Counted from the first letter of the stretch, positions 7,348 through 16,601 are shown. The stretch: DNA of 64,000 bases from an uncultured Collinsella sp. (GCA_900757615.1 CAAEON010000017.1:36291-100290); one strand, 5' to 3'. Numbers and translations: made by a program. The notes: generated by a model from the letters alone, not told the origin.

Positions 7348-8139
7348 ATGTCATCTACTTCAGACCTTTCGCCGGCTGAGCGCCAGCGATTTATCATGAA
7401 TTGGCTGGCCGAAAAGCCAAATATCTCGGTATCCGACATCGTTCGCCGTTTTTCGGTTTCGGAAGTCACCGCACGACACGACCTCATCTCGCTGGAATCC
7501 GAAGGCAAGCTGCGTCGCGTACGCGGTGGAGCGGTATCGCTTTCTCGCTCCAACGCAATCTCGTATCCCGAGGAGCGCATCAATGTCCAAGTCGAGGCCA
7601 AGGAGGCCATCGCCGCAACCGCAGCAACTCTTGTTGATGATGGTGATGTTCTGGTAATTGATATCGGCACCACAGGCTTTTACTTCGCTAAGGCCCTCAT
7701 GGACAAGCGTGAGATCACCATTATCACCGGCGATCTTGCAATCGCGAACTACGCCAGCTTCAATCTCCCCAACGCTTCGGTAGTGCTGCTGGGCGGCTCC
7801 GTGCGCAAGGGCCACCTCTATCTCGCGGGCGCACTAACGCTCGACTGCATGAGCAAACTACATGCCGACAAGGCGTTTGTCAGTGCCGATGGATTCCACC
7901 CCGACCACGGTTTTACCGTCGAGCACGACTTCTCGGCCATGATCAAGCATATGTACCTTACCAACTCAAACCAGGGCTACATGATGGTTGACCAGGGAAA
8001 GTTCAACAAGACCAGTTTTTATCAGTCCGCGCAGATCGATGACCTCGACGGCATCATCGTTGATGGAGACGACGAGGGCATCATGACGGCGGCGATCGAG
8101 AGCAGTCGCAGTCATCCCAAGCTCTATATCGCAAAATAG
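7348..8139 (+). CDS. DeoR/GlpR-family sugar-phosphate-responsive repressor
   Basis: A 263-residue regulator with an N-terminal DeoR helix-turn-helix (about residues 6-60, containing SVSDIVRRFSVSEVTARHDL) and a C-terminal sugar-phosphate sensor domain with DIGTT and LLGGSVRKG motifs. Family members derepress when a phosphorylated sugar binds. Start ATG 7348 follows AAAAGGAG. The gene is divergent from the transaldolase-PTS operon and most likely represses it, with operator candidates at 7031-7104. The ligand is probably the phosphosugar made by that PTS (inference). Confidence 0.92.
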   Translation: MSSTSDLSPAERQRFIMNWLAEKPNISVSDIVRRFSVSEVTARHDLISLESEGKLRRVRGGAVSLSRSNAISYPEERINVQVEAKEAIAATAATLVDDGDVLVIDIGTTGFYFAKALMDKREITIITGDLAIANYASFNLPNASVVLLGGSVRKGHLYLAGALTLDCMSKLHADKAFVSADGFHPDHGFTVEHDFSAMIKHMYLTNSNQGYMMVDQGKFNKTSFYQSAQIDDLDGIIVDGDDEGIMTAAIESSRSHPKLYIAK

Positions 8140-8142
8140 CTC

Positions 8143-8183
8143 AAATGGCCGGGTCGCCCCCACTGCGGGCGACCCGGCCATTT
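8143..8183. terminator. Bidirectional terminator between convergent genes
   Basis: AAATGGCCGGGTCGCC pairs with GGCGACCCGGCCATTT around a short loop; short T-rich stretches flank it on both strands. It lies between the DeoR-type gene (stop 8139) and the HAD hydrolase (stop 8185). Confidence 0.85.
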
Positions 8184-8184
8184 A

Positions 8185-9012
8185 TTAAATCAACCCAAAG
8201 TGGCGCATCGCTGCGACGGTGCCGTCGTGTGCGACGTCGTCGGTCACGTAGTCGGCGACTGCCTTGACCTCGAGCATGGCGTTGCCCATGGCAACAGCCG
8301 TCTCAACGGCGGCGAGCATGCCCAGGTCGTTGCCAGAATCGCCAAAGCCAAAGGTGCGCGCATTTCCCTCGCGGCCCAGATACGCCAGTGCTCGCGCCAC
8401 GCCCACGCCCTTATCAATGCCCTTGGGGCTCAGCTCACGATTCTGACCACCGGTGTTGCACAGCTCAAACTCGCGATCGATAAAGCCGTCATCGTTGGCT
8501 ACGCGAGCCAAACTGGGCACATTGAGGCATACCTTGCCCACGCGCAGACTGCCGTCGATGCGCATCTCCTCGGCGCTGTGCACCACAAAAGTGCCGATCA
8601 GAGACGACTGCTCAACACCCGCGGGTTCCAGGGCAAAAGTAGCCACGTTGGTCTCGAAAAAGGCCTCAATCCCTGCCGCGGCCATACGGCGTGCAAGCTC
8701 TGCGATAACGTCCTCGTCAAAGCAGTCCTCATGCACCACGCGACCCTCGACCTCGAGCGTGGCGCCCGCCATGGCAACGATGCCCGCCGGATTCAGGGCA
8801 CGCAGACCATCGGCAACCAGCCACAGGGGGCGGCCCGTGCAGATAAATGCCTTGTGCCCCGCATCGCGCAAACGGTGAAACGCCTCGATAACCGCCCGCG
8901 AGGGACGCACCGCCGTAAAGTCCTTATCGGTCATATCGTCGGGATCGAACGACGTCAGCGTGCCGTCCACGTCAAAAAAGAGCACAGCGGATTCGGGGCA
9001 CGCATCAATCAT
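8185..9012 (-). CDS. HAD-superfamily phosphatase, Cof-like (type IIB)
   Basis: A 275-residue cytoplasmic phosphatase. The nucleophile motif is FFDVDGT near residues 13-19, motif II is ICTGRP, and the metal site is FGDSGNDLGML near the C-terminus, separated by a Cof-type cap. These enzymes dephosphorylate small phosphometabolites such as sugar phosphates or flavin precursors; the substrate cannot be read from sequence. Start ATG 9012 is preceded by AAAGGA; a longer reading frame to 9048 lacks a good start. It is divergent from rlmKL, 75 bp away. Confidence 0.9.
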   Translation of the reverse strand: MIDACPESAVLFFDVDGTLTSFDPDDMTDKDFTAVRPSRAVIEAFHRLRDAGHKAFICTGRPLWLVADGLRALNPAGIVAMAGATLEVEGRVVHEDCFDEDVIAELARRMAAAGIEAFFETNVATFALEPAGVEQSSLIGTFVVHSAEEMRIDGSLRVGKVCLNVPSLARVANDDGFIDREFELCNTGGQNRELSPKGIDKGVGVARALAYLGREGNARTFGFGDSGNDLGMLAAVETAVAMGNAMLEVKAVADYVTDDVAHDGTVAAMRHFGLI

Positions 9013-9087
9013 ATGGGTTCCTTTCGAGGATAAGGGCAAACGAAGCATCCATCATATAATGGAGCGACGCAATCAGAGAGGTCACCC

Positions 9088-11646
9088 ATGGAATTTTACG
9101 CAAGCTGCCCCGAGGGCTTTGAGTCCGCACTCGCCGATGAGCTTAAACACCTCGGGCTTTCGCATGTCCGCCGCCTGAAGGGCCGCGCTACGTTTGAGGG
9201 CGAGCTCGAAGAAGGCTACCGCGCCTGTCTGTGGTCGCGCCTGGCCAGCCGCGTGTTTGTGGTGCTTGGGCGCTTTGAGGCGCAGGATGCCGACGAGCTG
9301 TACGACAGCGTTTACGACATCGCCTGGGAGACTATCATCCGCCCCGGCGCCACCATTGCCATCACTGCCCGTGGTGTGACCGAGCAACTGCACAACACGC
9401 GCTTCTCTGCCCTGCGCGTCAAGGACGCATTGTGCGATCGCCTGGCCGAGACCACAGGCCGTCGCGCCGATGTCGATGCTGCCGACCCCGATGTCCACCT
9501 GCTGCTTTCGTTGCGTCAGCGCCGCGCGAGCATAAGCCTGGACCTTTCGGGCGACCCGCTGTTCAAACGCCTGCCGCCCGCTGCGACTCGTGCCGGCGAG
9601 GGCGCGCACGTGTTGCGCCCCGACTACGCCGCCCTGGTATTGGCGCAGGTCGGCTGGACCGCACTGTGCGAGCGCGAGCTGACGGCAGACGATTACGAGA
9701 ACGAAGCTCTGCCCACGCTGATCGATGCCTCGTGCGCCGGCGGCGGTCTGCTGCTGGAGGCCGTGAATATTCTGACCGACCGCGCCCCGGGCGCCACACG
9801 CGAGCGCTGGGGCTTTGAGGGCTGGCAGCTGCACGACGCCGCCCTGTGGGAGCAGCTGCTTGCCGAGGCGCGCGAGCGCGAAGCGGCAGCGCGCGGGCGC
9901 CAGGCGCGCATCGTGGCCGTAGACATCGACCCCGCCGCCCGCAAGACCGTTGAGCGCATGGTCAAGTGCGCCGGCTACAAGCGCTTTGTCGATTTTTGCG
10001 CCGCCAAGTCCGCCACCGTGCTGGACCACGCAGGTGCCGTTGCCGGTGCCGCCGTAGTCGCAGACACCACCGAGACCCCGCTTTCGCTCATGCACGACGC
10101 CATGACGCTGGTCGGCGAGCTGCGCCGCGCCCCCGAGCTTACCGCCGCGCCGGTCGCCGCCCTCACCCGCGACGGATTGCTGGCCCGCGCGCTCCACGCT
10201 GAGCCCGAGCACTCGATCGCTGTCATGCCCAATAACGAGGAAGCAGCTATCGAGGTTTGGCCCTCGCTCGACCACGCCGCAGCAGCATTTGAAGCTGCGA
10301 CTAGCGCGGATACCGAGGAGCAGGCCGTGGATACCGAAGGCGAAGCCGCCAACGCCCCCATGCCCGAGCCTGCCGCTACGCTCGACCTGGGCGACGGCAA
10401 GCCGCTGCCCGTGCTCATCCCCGAGTCCGAGCAGTTCGCCAACCGCCTGCGCAAAAACGCCCGCCTGCGTCGCAAGTGGGCAAAGCGCGAGGGCGTGAGC
10501 TGCTACCGCGTCTACGATGCCGACCTGCCCGACTACTCCGCCGCCATCGACCTGTACGAGGGGTGCCCGCAGACGCCGGGCCGCTGGCTCGTCATCGCCG
10601 AGTACGCCGCACCCAAGACCATCGACCCTGCACTGGCCCAGGCCCGCATGCTCGACATCTTGGCCATCGCGTCGCGCATCCTAGATGTTCCCGCCGAGCA
10701 CGTGCACGCCAAGGCCCGCATGCGTTCGCGCGGCGGCTCGCAGTACGGCAAGCAGGGCGCCGGCAAGGGCGGCCCGGGCGAGCGCGCCAACATCGCGCGC
10801 CGTCGCCTGCCGCTCATCGAAGAGGGCGGACTCACCTTTGCCGTCAACTTTGATGACTACCTGGATGTGGGCATCTTCTTAGATCACCGTGTCACCCGCA
10901 ACCTGGTGCGCGAGCACGCCAAACAGGCGCGCCGCTTCCTCAACCTGTTCGCCTATACCGGCACCGCCACCTGCTATGCGGCAGACGGCGGCGTCGAGGA
11001 AACCGTGACGGTCGACCTTTCCAACACCTATCTGGACTGGGCCGAGCGCAACATGCGCCAGAACGGCTTTGTTGGTCCGCAGCATCACTTTGTGCGCGAT
11101 GACGTGCTCGCCTGGATTCGTGACCAGCGCCAGACGCGCAACCGCTGGGACCTGATCTTTGTCGACCCGCCCACGTTCTCGAACTCGTCCAAGATGGGCC
11201 GTCGCACCTGGGATGTCCAGCGCGACCATGTTGAGCTGTTGGCCGGCGTATCGCGCCTGCTCGCACAGGGCGGCCACGCCATCTTTAGCTGCAACCTGCG
11301 TGGCTTCCGCCCCGAGACGCGCAAGCTCGCGCGTGCGGGCGTGGTGCTACAGGACATTACGGCGCAGACCATCCCCGAGGATTTCGCACGCAACCAGAAG
11401 GTGCATCATTGCTATATCGTGCGCCGCCTGACCATCGAGGACGCCATGGCCGAGGTCGGCTTTAGCGCCGAGGAAATTGCCGAGCGCGTCGAGGAACTGC
11501 GTAACCCCGAGGCCCGCAGGCCCCGTGCGGCAGTACCCACGCACGCGCAGGCCGGCAACGGCAAATCCAACTTTGCCGGCAAACCCTCCCCTGCCGGCAA
11601 GTCCAAAAAGAAGAAGTTCTACGCCAGCAAGCCCAAGGGCAAATAA
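9088..11646 (+). CDS. rlmL: RlmK/RlmL-type bifunctional 23S rRNA methyltransferase with degenerate RlmL half
   Basis: An 852-residue protein with the RlmL-RlmK fusion layout: THUMP domain (about 45-155), first Rossmann methyltransferase (about 170-400), and a C-terminal RlmK domain (about 450-800). The RlmK half is well conserved (LNLFAYTGTATCYAADGG, FVDPPTFSNSSKM) and should make m7G2069. In the RlmL half the usual DPxCGSGT SAM motif reads DASCAGGG (213-220) and the catalytic NPPY is replaced around 325-330 by ADTTET, so m2G2445 activity is doubtful. An acidic/alanine-rich linker (about 385-430) and a basic C-terminal tail rich in Lys and Gly make it longer than the E. coli protein (702). 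Start ATG 9088 follows AGAGAGGTC. Confidence 0.9.
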   Translation: MEFYASCPEGFESALADELKHLGLSHVRRLKGRATFEGELEEGYRACLWSRLASRVFVVLGRFEAQDADELYDSVYDIAWETIIRPGATIAITARGVTEQLHNTRFSALRVKDALCDRLAETTGRRADVDAADPDVHLLLSLRQRRASISLDLSGDPLFKRLPPAATRAGEGAHVLRPDYAALVLAQVGWTALCERELTADDYENEALPTLIDASCAGGGLLLEAVNILTDRAPGATRERWGFEGWQLHDAALWEQLLAEAREREAAARGRQARIVAVDIDPAARKTVERMVKCAGYKRFVDFCAAKSATVLDHAGAVAGAAVVADTTETPLSLMHDAMTLVGELRRAPELTAAPVAALTRDGLLARALHAEPEHSIAVMPNNEEAAIEVWPSLDHAAAAFEAATSADTEEQAVDTEGEAANAPMPEPAATLDLGDGKPLPVLIPESEQFANRLRKNARLRRKWAKREGVSCYRVYDADLPDYSAAIDLYEGCPQTPGRWLVIAEYAAPKTIDPALAQARMLDILAIASRILDVPAEHVHAKARMRSRGGSQYGKQGAGKGGPGERANIARRRLPLIEEGGLTFAVNFDDYLDVGIFLDHRVTRNLVREHAKQARRFLNLFAYTGTATCYAADGGVEETVTVDLSNTYLDWAERNMRQNGFVGPQHHFVRDDVLAWIRDQRQTRNRWDLIFVDPPTFSNSSKMGRRTWDVQRDHVELLAGVSRLLAQGGHAIFSCNLRGFRPETRKLARAGVVLQDITAQTIPEDFARNQKVHHCYIVRRLTIEDAMAEVGFSAEEIAERVEELRNPEARRPRAAVPTHAQAGNGKSNFAGKPSPAGKSKKKKFYASKPKGK

Positions 11647-11649
11647 CAA

Positions 11650-11716
11650 AGTTGCGGTGGAATACGGACTGTTTTGCCTGGAATTAGGCAAATTTAGACC
11701 GTATTTCACCGCAACT
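11650..11716. repeat. Family C palindromic repeat, copy 1 (67 bp)
   Basis: AGTTGCGGTGGAATACGG pairs with CCGTATTTCACCGCAACT across a 31-bp centre. It begins three bases after the rlmKL stop. A copy of identical length lies at 25782-25848. It may serve as 3'-end hairpin for rlmKL. Confidence 0.9.
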
Positions 11717-11740
11717 CATATTGGGATGGCGGATGCCGAC

Positions 11741-12454
11741 CTATCCCTGGATGACCAATCGGTAACCAATACCCACGTGCGTCTGGATATAGCGCGGATG
11801 CGCAGGGTCGGACTCGATCTTCTTACGCAACGTGCCCATAAAGACACGCAGGCTCGCCAAGTCGCTCTTAGTTGCCGTGCCCCAAATCTCGTGTAGGATA
11901 AACTGGTGCGTCAGTACCTTGTCGGCGTTATGCGCCAGCAGGCACAGGAGCTTATACTCGATCGGCGTCAGATGCAGTTCCTCGCCATCCATCGTGGCGA
12001 TGCCGGCATCAAAATCGATATGCAGCTCACCGGTATCGAACGAGCCCTCGGAGACAACGCCGCCCGTCTGCGCATACGAAAGGCGCCTGAGCGTCGTGCG
12101 AATGCGCGCGAGCAGTTCCTCGACCGAAAACGGCTTGGTCAGATAGTCGTCGGCACCGGCATCGAGCGCGCGGATTTTGTCCGCATCCTCGCTGCGCGCC
12201 GAGACCACGATAATCGGCATGCCCGACCATGCGCGCACCGACTCCACCACCTTGACGCCGTCCATATCGGGCAGGCCCAGATCGAGCAGCACAATGCTCG
12301 GCGCCTGCGATGAGGCGGCGGCGATGGCGGCATGGGCGGTCTCCACAGCCATATGGCGCAAGCCGTGCGCCTCGAGCGCGGCAACAATAAGATTGCGAAC
12401 GGCGGGGTCGTCCTCAACGACCAAGATGAGCGGTTTTACGGCAGAGTTCGGCAC
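11741..12454 (-). CDS. OmpR/KdpE-family response regulator
   Basis: A 237-residue response regulator: receiver domain with acidic pair ED near 14-16, phosphoacceptor D58 (LLDLGLPDMDG), switch lysine in LTKPF, then an OmpR-type winged helix ending RYIQTHVGIGYRL. The start is taken as GTG 12454, because AAGGAG lies seven bases upstream; that SD overlaps the end of the kinase gene, whose TAG stop is only 4 nt before the GTG, so the pair is translationally coupled. Similarity of the C-terminal domain to KdpE and the neighbouring kup gene suggest control of potassium transport. Confidence 0.93.
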   Translation of the reverse strand: MPNSAVKPLILVVEDDPAVRNLIVAALEAHGLRHMAVETAHAAIAAASSQAPSIVLLDLGLPDMDGVKVVESVRAWSGMPIIVVSARSEDADKIRALDAGADDYLTKPFSVEELLARIRTTLRRLSYAQTGGVVSEGSFDTGELHIDFDAGIATMDGEELHLTPIEYKLLCLLAHNADKVLTHQFILHEIWGTATKSDLASLRVFMGTLRKKIESDPAHPRYIQTHVGIGYRLVIQG

Positions 12455-12458
12455 GGCG

Positions 12459-14084
12459 CTACTCCTTATCAAACGAAACGTCGGCGGCGGGAAGCTCAAT
12501 CGTAAAGACCGAACCGTGCGGGTCCGCCGCGGCAACCTCTATGCTACCGCCATGTGCCAACGCAATGGAACGGCAGAGCGAAAGACCCAGGCCAACGCTG
12601 CGATGGCTGTCGGCCAGACCATGGTTGGCGGTATAGAACGACTCGAAGATCCGCTCGCGATCCTCGGGTGCGATGCCCGGACCATCATCGGCCACCGAGC
12701 ACGCCACGCGTCCATCGTCGACGCTAATCGAAATCATGATATGCGAGCCCGCGGGCGTATAAGTGATGGCGTTGTTCACCAGATTGACCACTAGCTGCAC
12801 CATCAGGCGTGCATCGACGTTGACGAGCGCCGGCTCATCGCACGCCACCACCTTAAGGTCGTGCTCGCGCACGGCCGGATTTACGTGGCGCAGTGCCTCC
12901 TCGACGATATCGTCCATGAGCTCGAGCGTGGTCGACAGGCGCATACCGCCACCCTCGAGCTTGGTGATGGCGAGCAGATTCTCGACGGTGGCGTTGAGCC
13001 ACAGCGCATCCGAGCGAATGGATAGAAGCAGGCCGCGGCGCGTCTGGGCATCGAGCACGGCGGTGCCGGTCGAGCCCTGATCGAGCAGCACGTCGGCATT
13101 ACCCGAAATACTGGTAAGCGGCGTGCGCAGATCGTGCGAAATGGAGCGCAGCAGGTTGGCGCGCAGCTGTTCGTTTTTGGCGAGCACCGCCGCCTCCTCG
13201 CGGGCCTCCATGGCGCGGGCGCGGTCGAGCGCCAGCTCGCCTTCGCTCACGATGGCATCGGCAAGTGTCCGCTCCTCATGCGTCAGCACGTCGGGCTCGG
13301 CAACGATAGCCAGCACGCCCACCACCGAGGCGGGGTCGCCCGAGCGGACGAAGCCGTCGCCCGTGCGAACCGTCAGGTAGATGCCATAAAACGCCGAGCC
13401 GCCATAGGTGGCATCGAGCGGCGTTCCCACATAGGCGGACGCCGAGAGCCGCGGCGGCATCTGCGGCGCCAGTTCATGCACTGGCGCGGCATCGCCCACG
13501 GCCGTGTATGTCGCACGCGGCAGCAGGTCATCGCCCTCGGCGTCGGCGCTGTACCACACGGCCGGACAGCCCGAAAGACGCGCCAGCTGCGTTGCCATGG
13601 CATGGACAATCTGCTGCTGATCGGCACACCGCTGCAGCATACGGTTGGTCTCGAGCACCATATGCGTACGGCGGTCGCTAGCGGCAGCCTGTGCCAAGGC
13701 GCGGCGCAGGGCCAATGCAATCGAGCTCGACACAAGCGAGACCACGAACATGATGAAGAACATGCCGGGATAGACGCGGTCGATAAGCGACAGCGAGTAG
13801 CGCGGGTCGACAAACAAGAAGTTGTAGAGCGCCACGGCAGCAGCCGAGCTCAGCAAGCAATACAGGCGACTCCAGGTAAAGAATGCGCACAGCTGAACGG
13901 CGAACACATAGACGATCATGATGCTCGGCGCGAGACCCGGATGGTCGAGCAGCGCGCCCACAATCGTCGCCGCGACCAGCAGCCCCGCCGATACGCAGGC
14001 GTCATACAGAGGAGTGCGGCGCGTCAGCGTTGTGCGCCGCCACCAAAAGCTATCGGCAATATCGCCGTCCGTACGGACGTCCAT
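12459..14084 (-). CDS. KdpD-like sensor histidine kinase lacking the KdpD cytoplasmic sensor domain
   Basis: A 541-residue membrane kinase. Four predicted membrane segments (about 30-125) form a DUF4118-type module as in KdpD, followed by a GAF-like region (150-290), a HisKA domain with phosphoacceptor H317 (SISHDLRTPLTS) and HATPase_c (NLVNNAITY, DDGPGIAPEDRERIFESF, GLGLSLC). The large N-terminal KdpD and USP domains of canonical KdpD are absent. It phosphorylates the regulator encoded immediately downstream. No kdpFABC genes are present in the window; Kup, 370 bp upstream on the same strand, is the likely physiological link (inference). Confidence 0.92.
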   Translation of the reverse strand: MDVRTDGDIADSFWWRRTTLTRRTPLYDACVSAGLLVAATIVGALLDHPGLAPSIMIVYVFAVQLCAFFTWSRLYCLLSSAAAVALYNFLFVDPRYSLSLIDRVYPGMFFIMFVVSLVSSSIALALRRALAQAAASDRRTHMVLETNRMLQRCADQQQIVHAMATQLARLSGCPAVWYSADAEGDDLLPRATYTAVGDAAPVHELAPQMPPRLSASAYVGTPLDATYGGSAFYGIYLTVRTGDGFVRSGDPASVVGVLAIVAEPDVLTHEERTLADAIVSEGELALDRARAMEAREEAAVLAKNEQLRANLLRSISHDLRTPLTSISGNADVLLDQGSTGTAVLDAQTRRGLLLSIRSDALWLNATVENLLAITKLEGGGMRLSTTLELMDDIVEEALRHVNPAVREHDLKVVACDEPALVNVDARLMVQLVVNLVNNAITYTPAGSHIMISISVDDGRVACSVADDGPGIAPEDRERIFESFYTANHGLADSHRSVGLGLSLCRSIALAHGGSIEVAAADPHGSVFTIELPAADVSFDKE

Positions 14085-14112
14085 CAGTGCCCCGCCCCTC
14101 TCTCAAAAACAA

Positions 14113-14150
14113 AAACCACCACAAAGGAACAGGCACCTTTGTGGTGGTTT
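14113..14150. repeat. Short palindrome of the GGGACAG-like repeat group (family E)
   Basis: AAACCACCACAAAGG pairs with CCTTTGTGGTGGTTT around ACAGGCA. The GTGGTGGTTCC motif repeats just after. A similar palindrome lies at 44577-44611. It sits 28 bp upstream of the sensor kinase start. Confidence 0.8.
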
Positions 14151-14195
14151 CCCTTGTGGTGGTTCCAAGTGTATAGCCTTTGCAACCGGCGGTCG

Positions 14196-14420
14196 CTAGA
14201 CAAACAGCACGTGCGCGAGCAGGGCACACACGCACACCGCTCCAAATACCAGTGCCACGATCGAAATTACGCGATCGGCCATATCCATGTTGGCACGGTT
14301 CGTCAAAAACCGATCTTCGGCGGCGTCGGCACGTGCCTCACGCACCAGCTCGGCCGCAAGATCGCGACCGTCAAGCACCTTTGCATCCATGTTTGCCTCC
14401 CCGGTCTCAATCTTGTCCAT
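14196..14420 (-). CDS. Small single-pass membrane protein of unknown function
   Basis: A 74-residue protein with a charged N-terminal half (LAAELVREARADAAEDRFL) and one C-terminal membrane segment (VISIVALVFGAVCVCALLAHVLFV). It starts at ATG 14420, 31 bp after the kup stop, with GGAG ten bases upstream, so it is likely in the kup transcript. Its position between a potassium transporter and a Kdp-like sensor invites a role as a small modulator, but nothing in the sequence proves this. Not recognised as a known family. Confidence 0.6.
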   Translation of the reverse strand: MDKIETGEANMDAKVLDGRDLAAELVREARADAAEDRFLTNRANMDMADRVISIVALVFGAVCVCALLAHVLFV

Positions 14421-14451
14421 CGAAAACCAACTCCGTGCAACCCGTCGGCGC

Positions 14452-16479
14452 CTACGGGCGTTCGTTGGGGGCCAGGCGTTGCATCTTGTTCACGGCCTTG
14501 AACTTGGTGAACAGCGGCACGTACTCAAAGCTCACGTTGGAGTTCTCCAGGCCGTACCAACGCGCGGGCGTGCCGGCGGCGCGGCGGATGATGTACTTGA
14601 GCGTGATTGCCGTGCGCTCGCTCGGCTCCACGTCACTCTCGGGCGCCAGGAGCTTGCGGATCATGACGAACTTAAACGTGCCGATGTTGCCCGGATCCTT
14701 GTAGACCGAGTAGTCGTGCATCTGCGGCGGCAGCTCGCCAGTGGCGGCCAGATCCTGAACAACCTGGCGCAGGTAGGCGTTCACGCGCTGGTTAACCTTG
14801 TAGCCCAGGTACAGATGCACACGGAAAACATAGTCGGTGCCAAACGTCTCGACCGAATAGGCAAAGGTATGCGGCTCCTCCATGGTCTCGACGTTCACGA
14901 ACCACCAGGCGCGGGCACGCTTGGGATGCTTGTCCAGAATCGAGTAGACGATATCGCGGTCGATGTAGTCGGTGTTGGTGTCCTTGGTCAGGTACACGAT
15001 GTTGTCGCTCATAGGCTCGTAGCGATCGTCGTCGCGCAGGCGCTTGAGCTGCGGCAGATAGCTGCGCAGCGGCAGCAGCGTAAACTGACGCCGCTCGACC
15101 GCCGTACCGTTGTACCAGCACACCATAATGCCCATGATGAGTGCAGCCATAAGGATGGTGAAATAGCCGCCGTGGAAGAACTTGGTGAGCGAGCTCACAA
15201 AGAAGAAGCCCTCGAGCATGAGGAAGAAGACGGCAAAGATCCACGGCGCAACCTTGAGCTTGCGCTCCACGTGCAGATAGAAGAAGAGCAGCAGCGTCGT
15301 GCACATCATGGTCAGGGTAATAGCCAAGCCGTACGCAGCCTCCATGTGCGCCGAGTTCTGGAACAGCAGCACCACGATGACGCAACCCACGAGCATGACG
15401 TTGTTGACCATGGGGATGTAGAGCTGGCCCTTGGTCTCGGCAGGGTAGAAGACCTGCATGTGCGGCATAAGGTCCAGGCGGCTGGCCTCGGACACCAGCG
15501 AGAATGCGCCGGTGATGAGCGCCTGCGAGGCGATGATGGCGGCGACGGTGGAAAGGCCGACGGCAAAGGGACGCAGGCCCGGGGTGAGCATCTGGTAGAA
15601 GGGGTTGAGGTCGGCGATGCCCATGAGCTCGGGGTTGGCAGCGTTGTTGATAAGCCACGCGCCCTGACCCATGTAGGACAGTAGCAGGCAGCACTTAACG
15701 AACGGCCAGGTGGCGTAGATGTTGCCGCGGCCCACATGGCCCATGTCGGAATAGAGCGCCTCGGCACCGGTGGTGGCGAGGAAGCAGCTGCCCAGAATCA
15801 TGATGCCCGCATGGTTGTTGGGGCTCAGCAGAAAGCCGATGCCGCGCAGCGGGTTGAGGCACAGCAGCACCGCGGGATGCTGGAAAACAAAGAACAGGCC
15901 CGTACCGCCCAAGAACAGGAACCACAGCGTCATGATGGGGCCAAAGGCGTGACCGATCTTGGCCGTGCCGATCCGCTGCACCAAGAAGAGCGCAATGATA
16001 ATGGCGAGCGTGATGGCAACAACGCGGCCCTGGTCGTCACCGAGCACGGCGTGGACCGCCGGGATGGTGCGCAGGCCCTCGATGGCCGTGGTCACGGTGA
16101 CGGCAGGCGTCAGGATGCCGTCGGCGAGCAGCGCCGCGCCACCCAGCATGGCGGGGATGATGAGCCACTTGCCGCAACGCTTGACCAGGCTGTACAGGGC
16201 AAAGATACCGCCCTCGCCGTGGTTGTCGGCGCGCAGCGAGATCAGCACGTACTTGACGGTCGTCAGCAGCGTGACCGTCCACACGACAAGGGAGAGCGCG
16301 CCAAGCACGAACTCCTCCGTCACACTTCCGATGCCGCCGTTGCCGGCAACGAGCGCCTTGGTTACATACATAGGGCTGGTGCCGATATCGCCGTACACCA
16401 CGCCCAGCGTGACGAGCATCGCCGAGATGCTCACAGGAATCGCAGCGTACGAGGCTGCCTCCTTGGCCTTTTGTTCCAT
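14452..16479 (-). CDS. kup: Kup/KUP-family low-affinity potassium uptake protein
   Basis: A 675-residue polytopic membrane protein with about 12 transmembrane segments in the first 460 residues and a cytoplasmic C-terminal domain. The hallmark GVVYGDIGTSPMYV is near the N-terminus, and LRADNHGEGGIFALYSLV and GGAALLADGILTPAVTV are typical Kup blocks. It imports potassium, probably with protons. ATG 16479 is chosen because GGGAGG lies ten bases upstream; a TTG at 16497 is also in frame. Downstream lie a small membrane protein and a Kdp-like two-component system, forming a potassium homeostasis cluster. Confidence 0.95.
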   Translation of the reverse strand: MEQKAKEAASYAAIPVSISAMLVTLGVVYGDIGTSPMYVTKALVAGNGGIGSVTEEFVLGALSLVVWTVTLLTTVKYVLISLRADNHGEGGIFALYSLVKRCGKWLIIPAMLGGAALLADGILTPAVTVTTAIEGLRTIPAVHAVLGDDQGRVVAITLAIIIALFLVQRIGTAKIGHAFGPIMTLWFLFLGGTGLFFVFQHPAVLLCLNPLRGIGFLLSPNNHAGIMILGSCFLATTGAEALYSDMGHVGRGNIYATWPFVKCCLLLSYMGQGAWLINNAANPELMGIADLNPFYQMLTPGLRPFAVGLSTVAAIIASQALITGAFSLVSEASRLDLMPHMQVFYPAETKGQLYIPMVNNVMLVGCVIVVLLFQNSAHMEAAYGLAITLTMMCTTLLLFFYLHVERKLKVAPWIFAVFFLMLEGFFFVSSLTKFFHGGYFTILMAALIMGIMVCWYNGTAVERRQFTLLPLRSYLPQLKRLRDDDRYEPMSDNIVYLTKDTNTDYIDRDIVYSILDKHPKRARAWWFVNVETMEEPHTFAYSVETFGTDYVFRVHLYLGYKVNQRVNAYLRQVVQDLAATGELPPQMHDYSVYKDPGNIGTFKFVMIRKLLAPESDVEPSERTAITLKYIIRRAAGTPARWYGLENSNVSFEYVPLFTKFKAVNKMQRLAPNERP

Positions 16480-16601
16480 AAGCCGGTTTCCTCCCAACTT
16501 TAATGTTCGAAGGGATTATAGGCAATCGGCCCATGTTTTAATGCACTGTTTTCCCAGCTAGATAAAGATTTATACAGTCTTTAGGCTACCGCGGCGATAT
16601 G

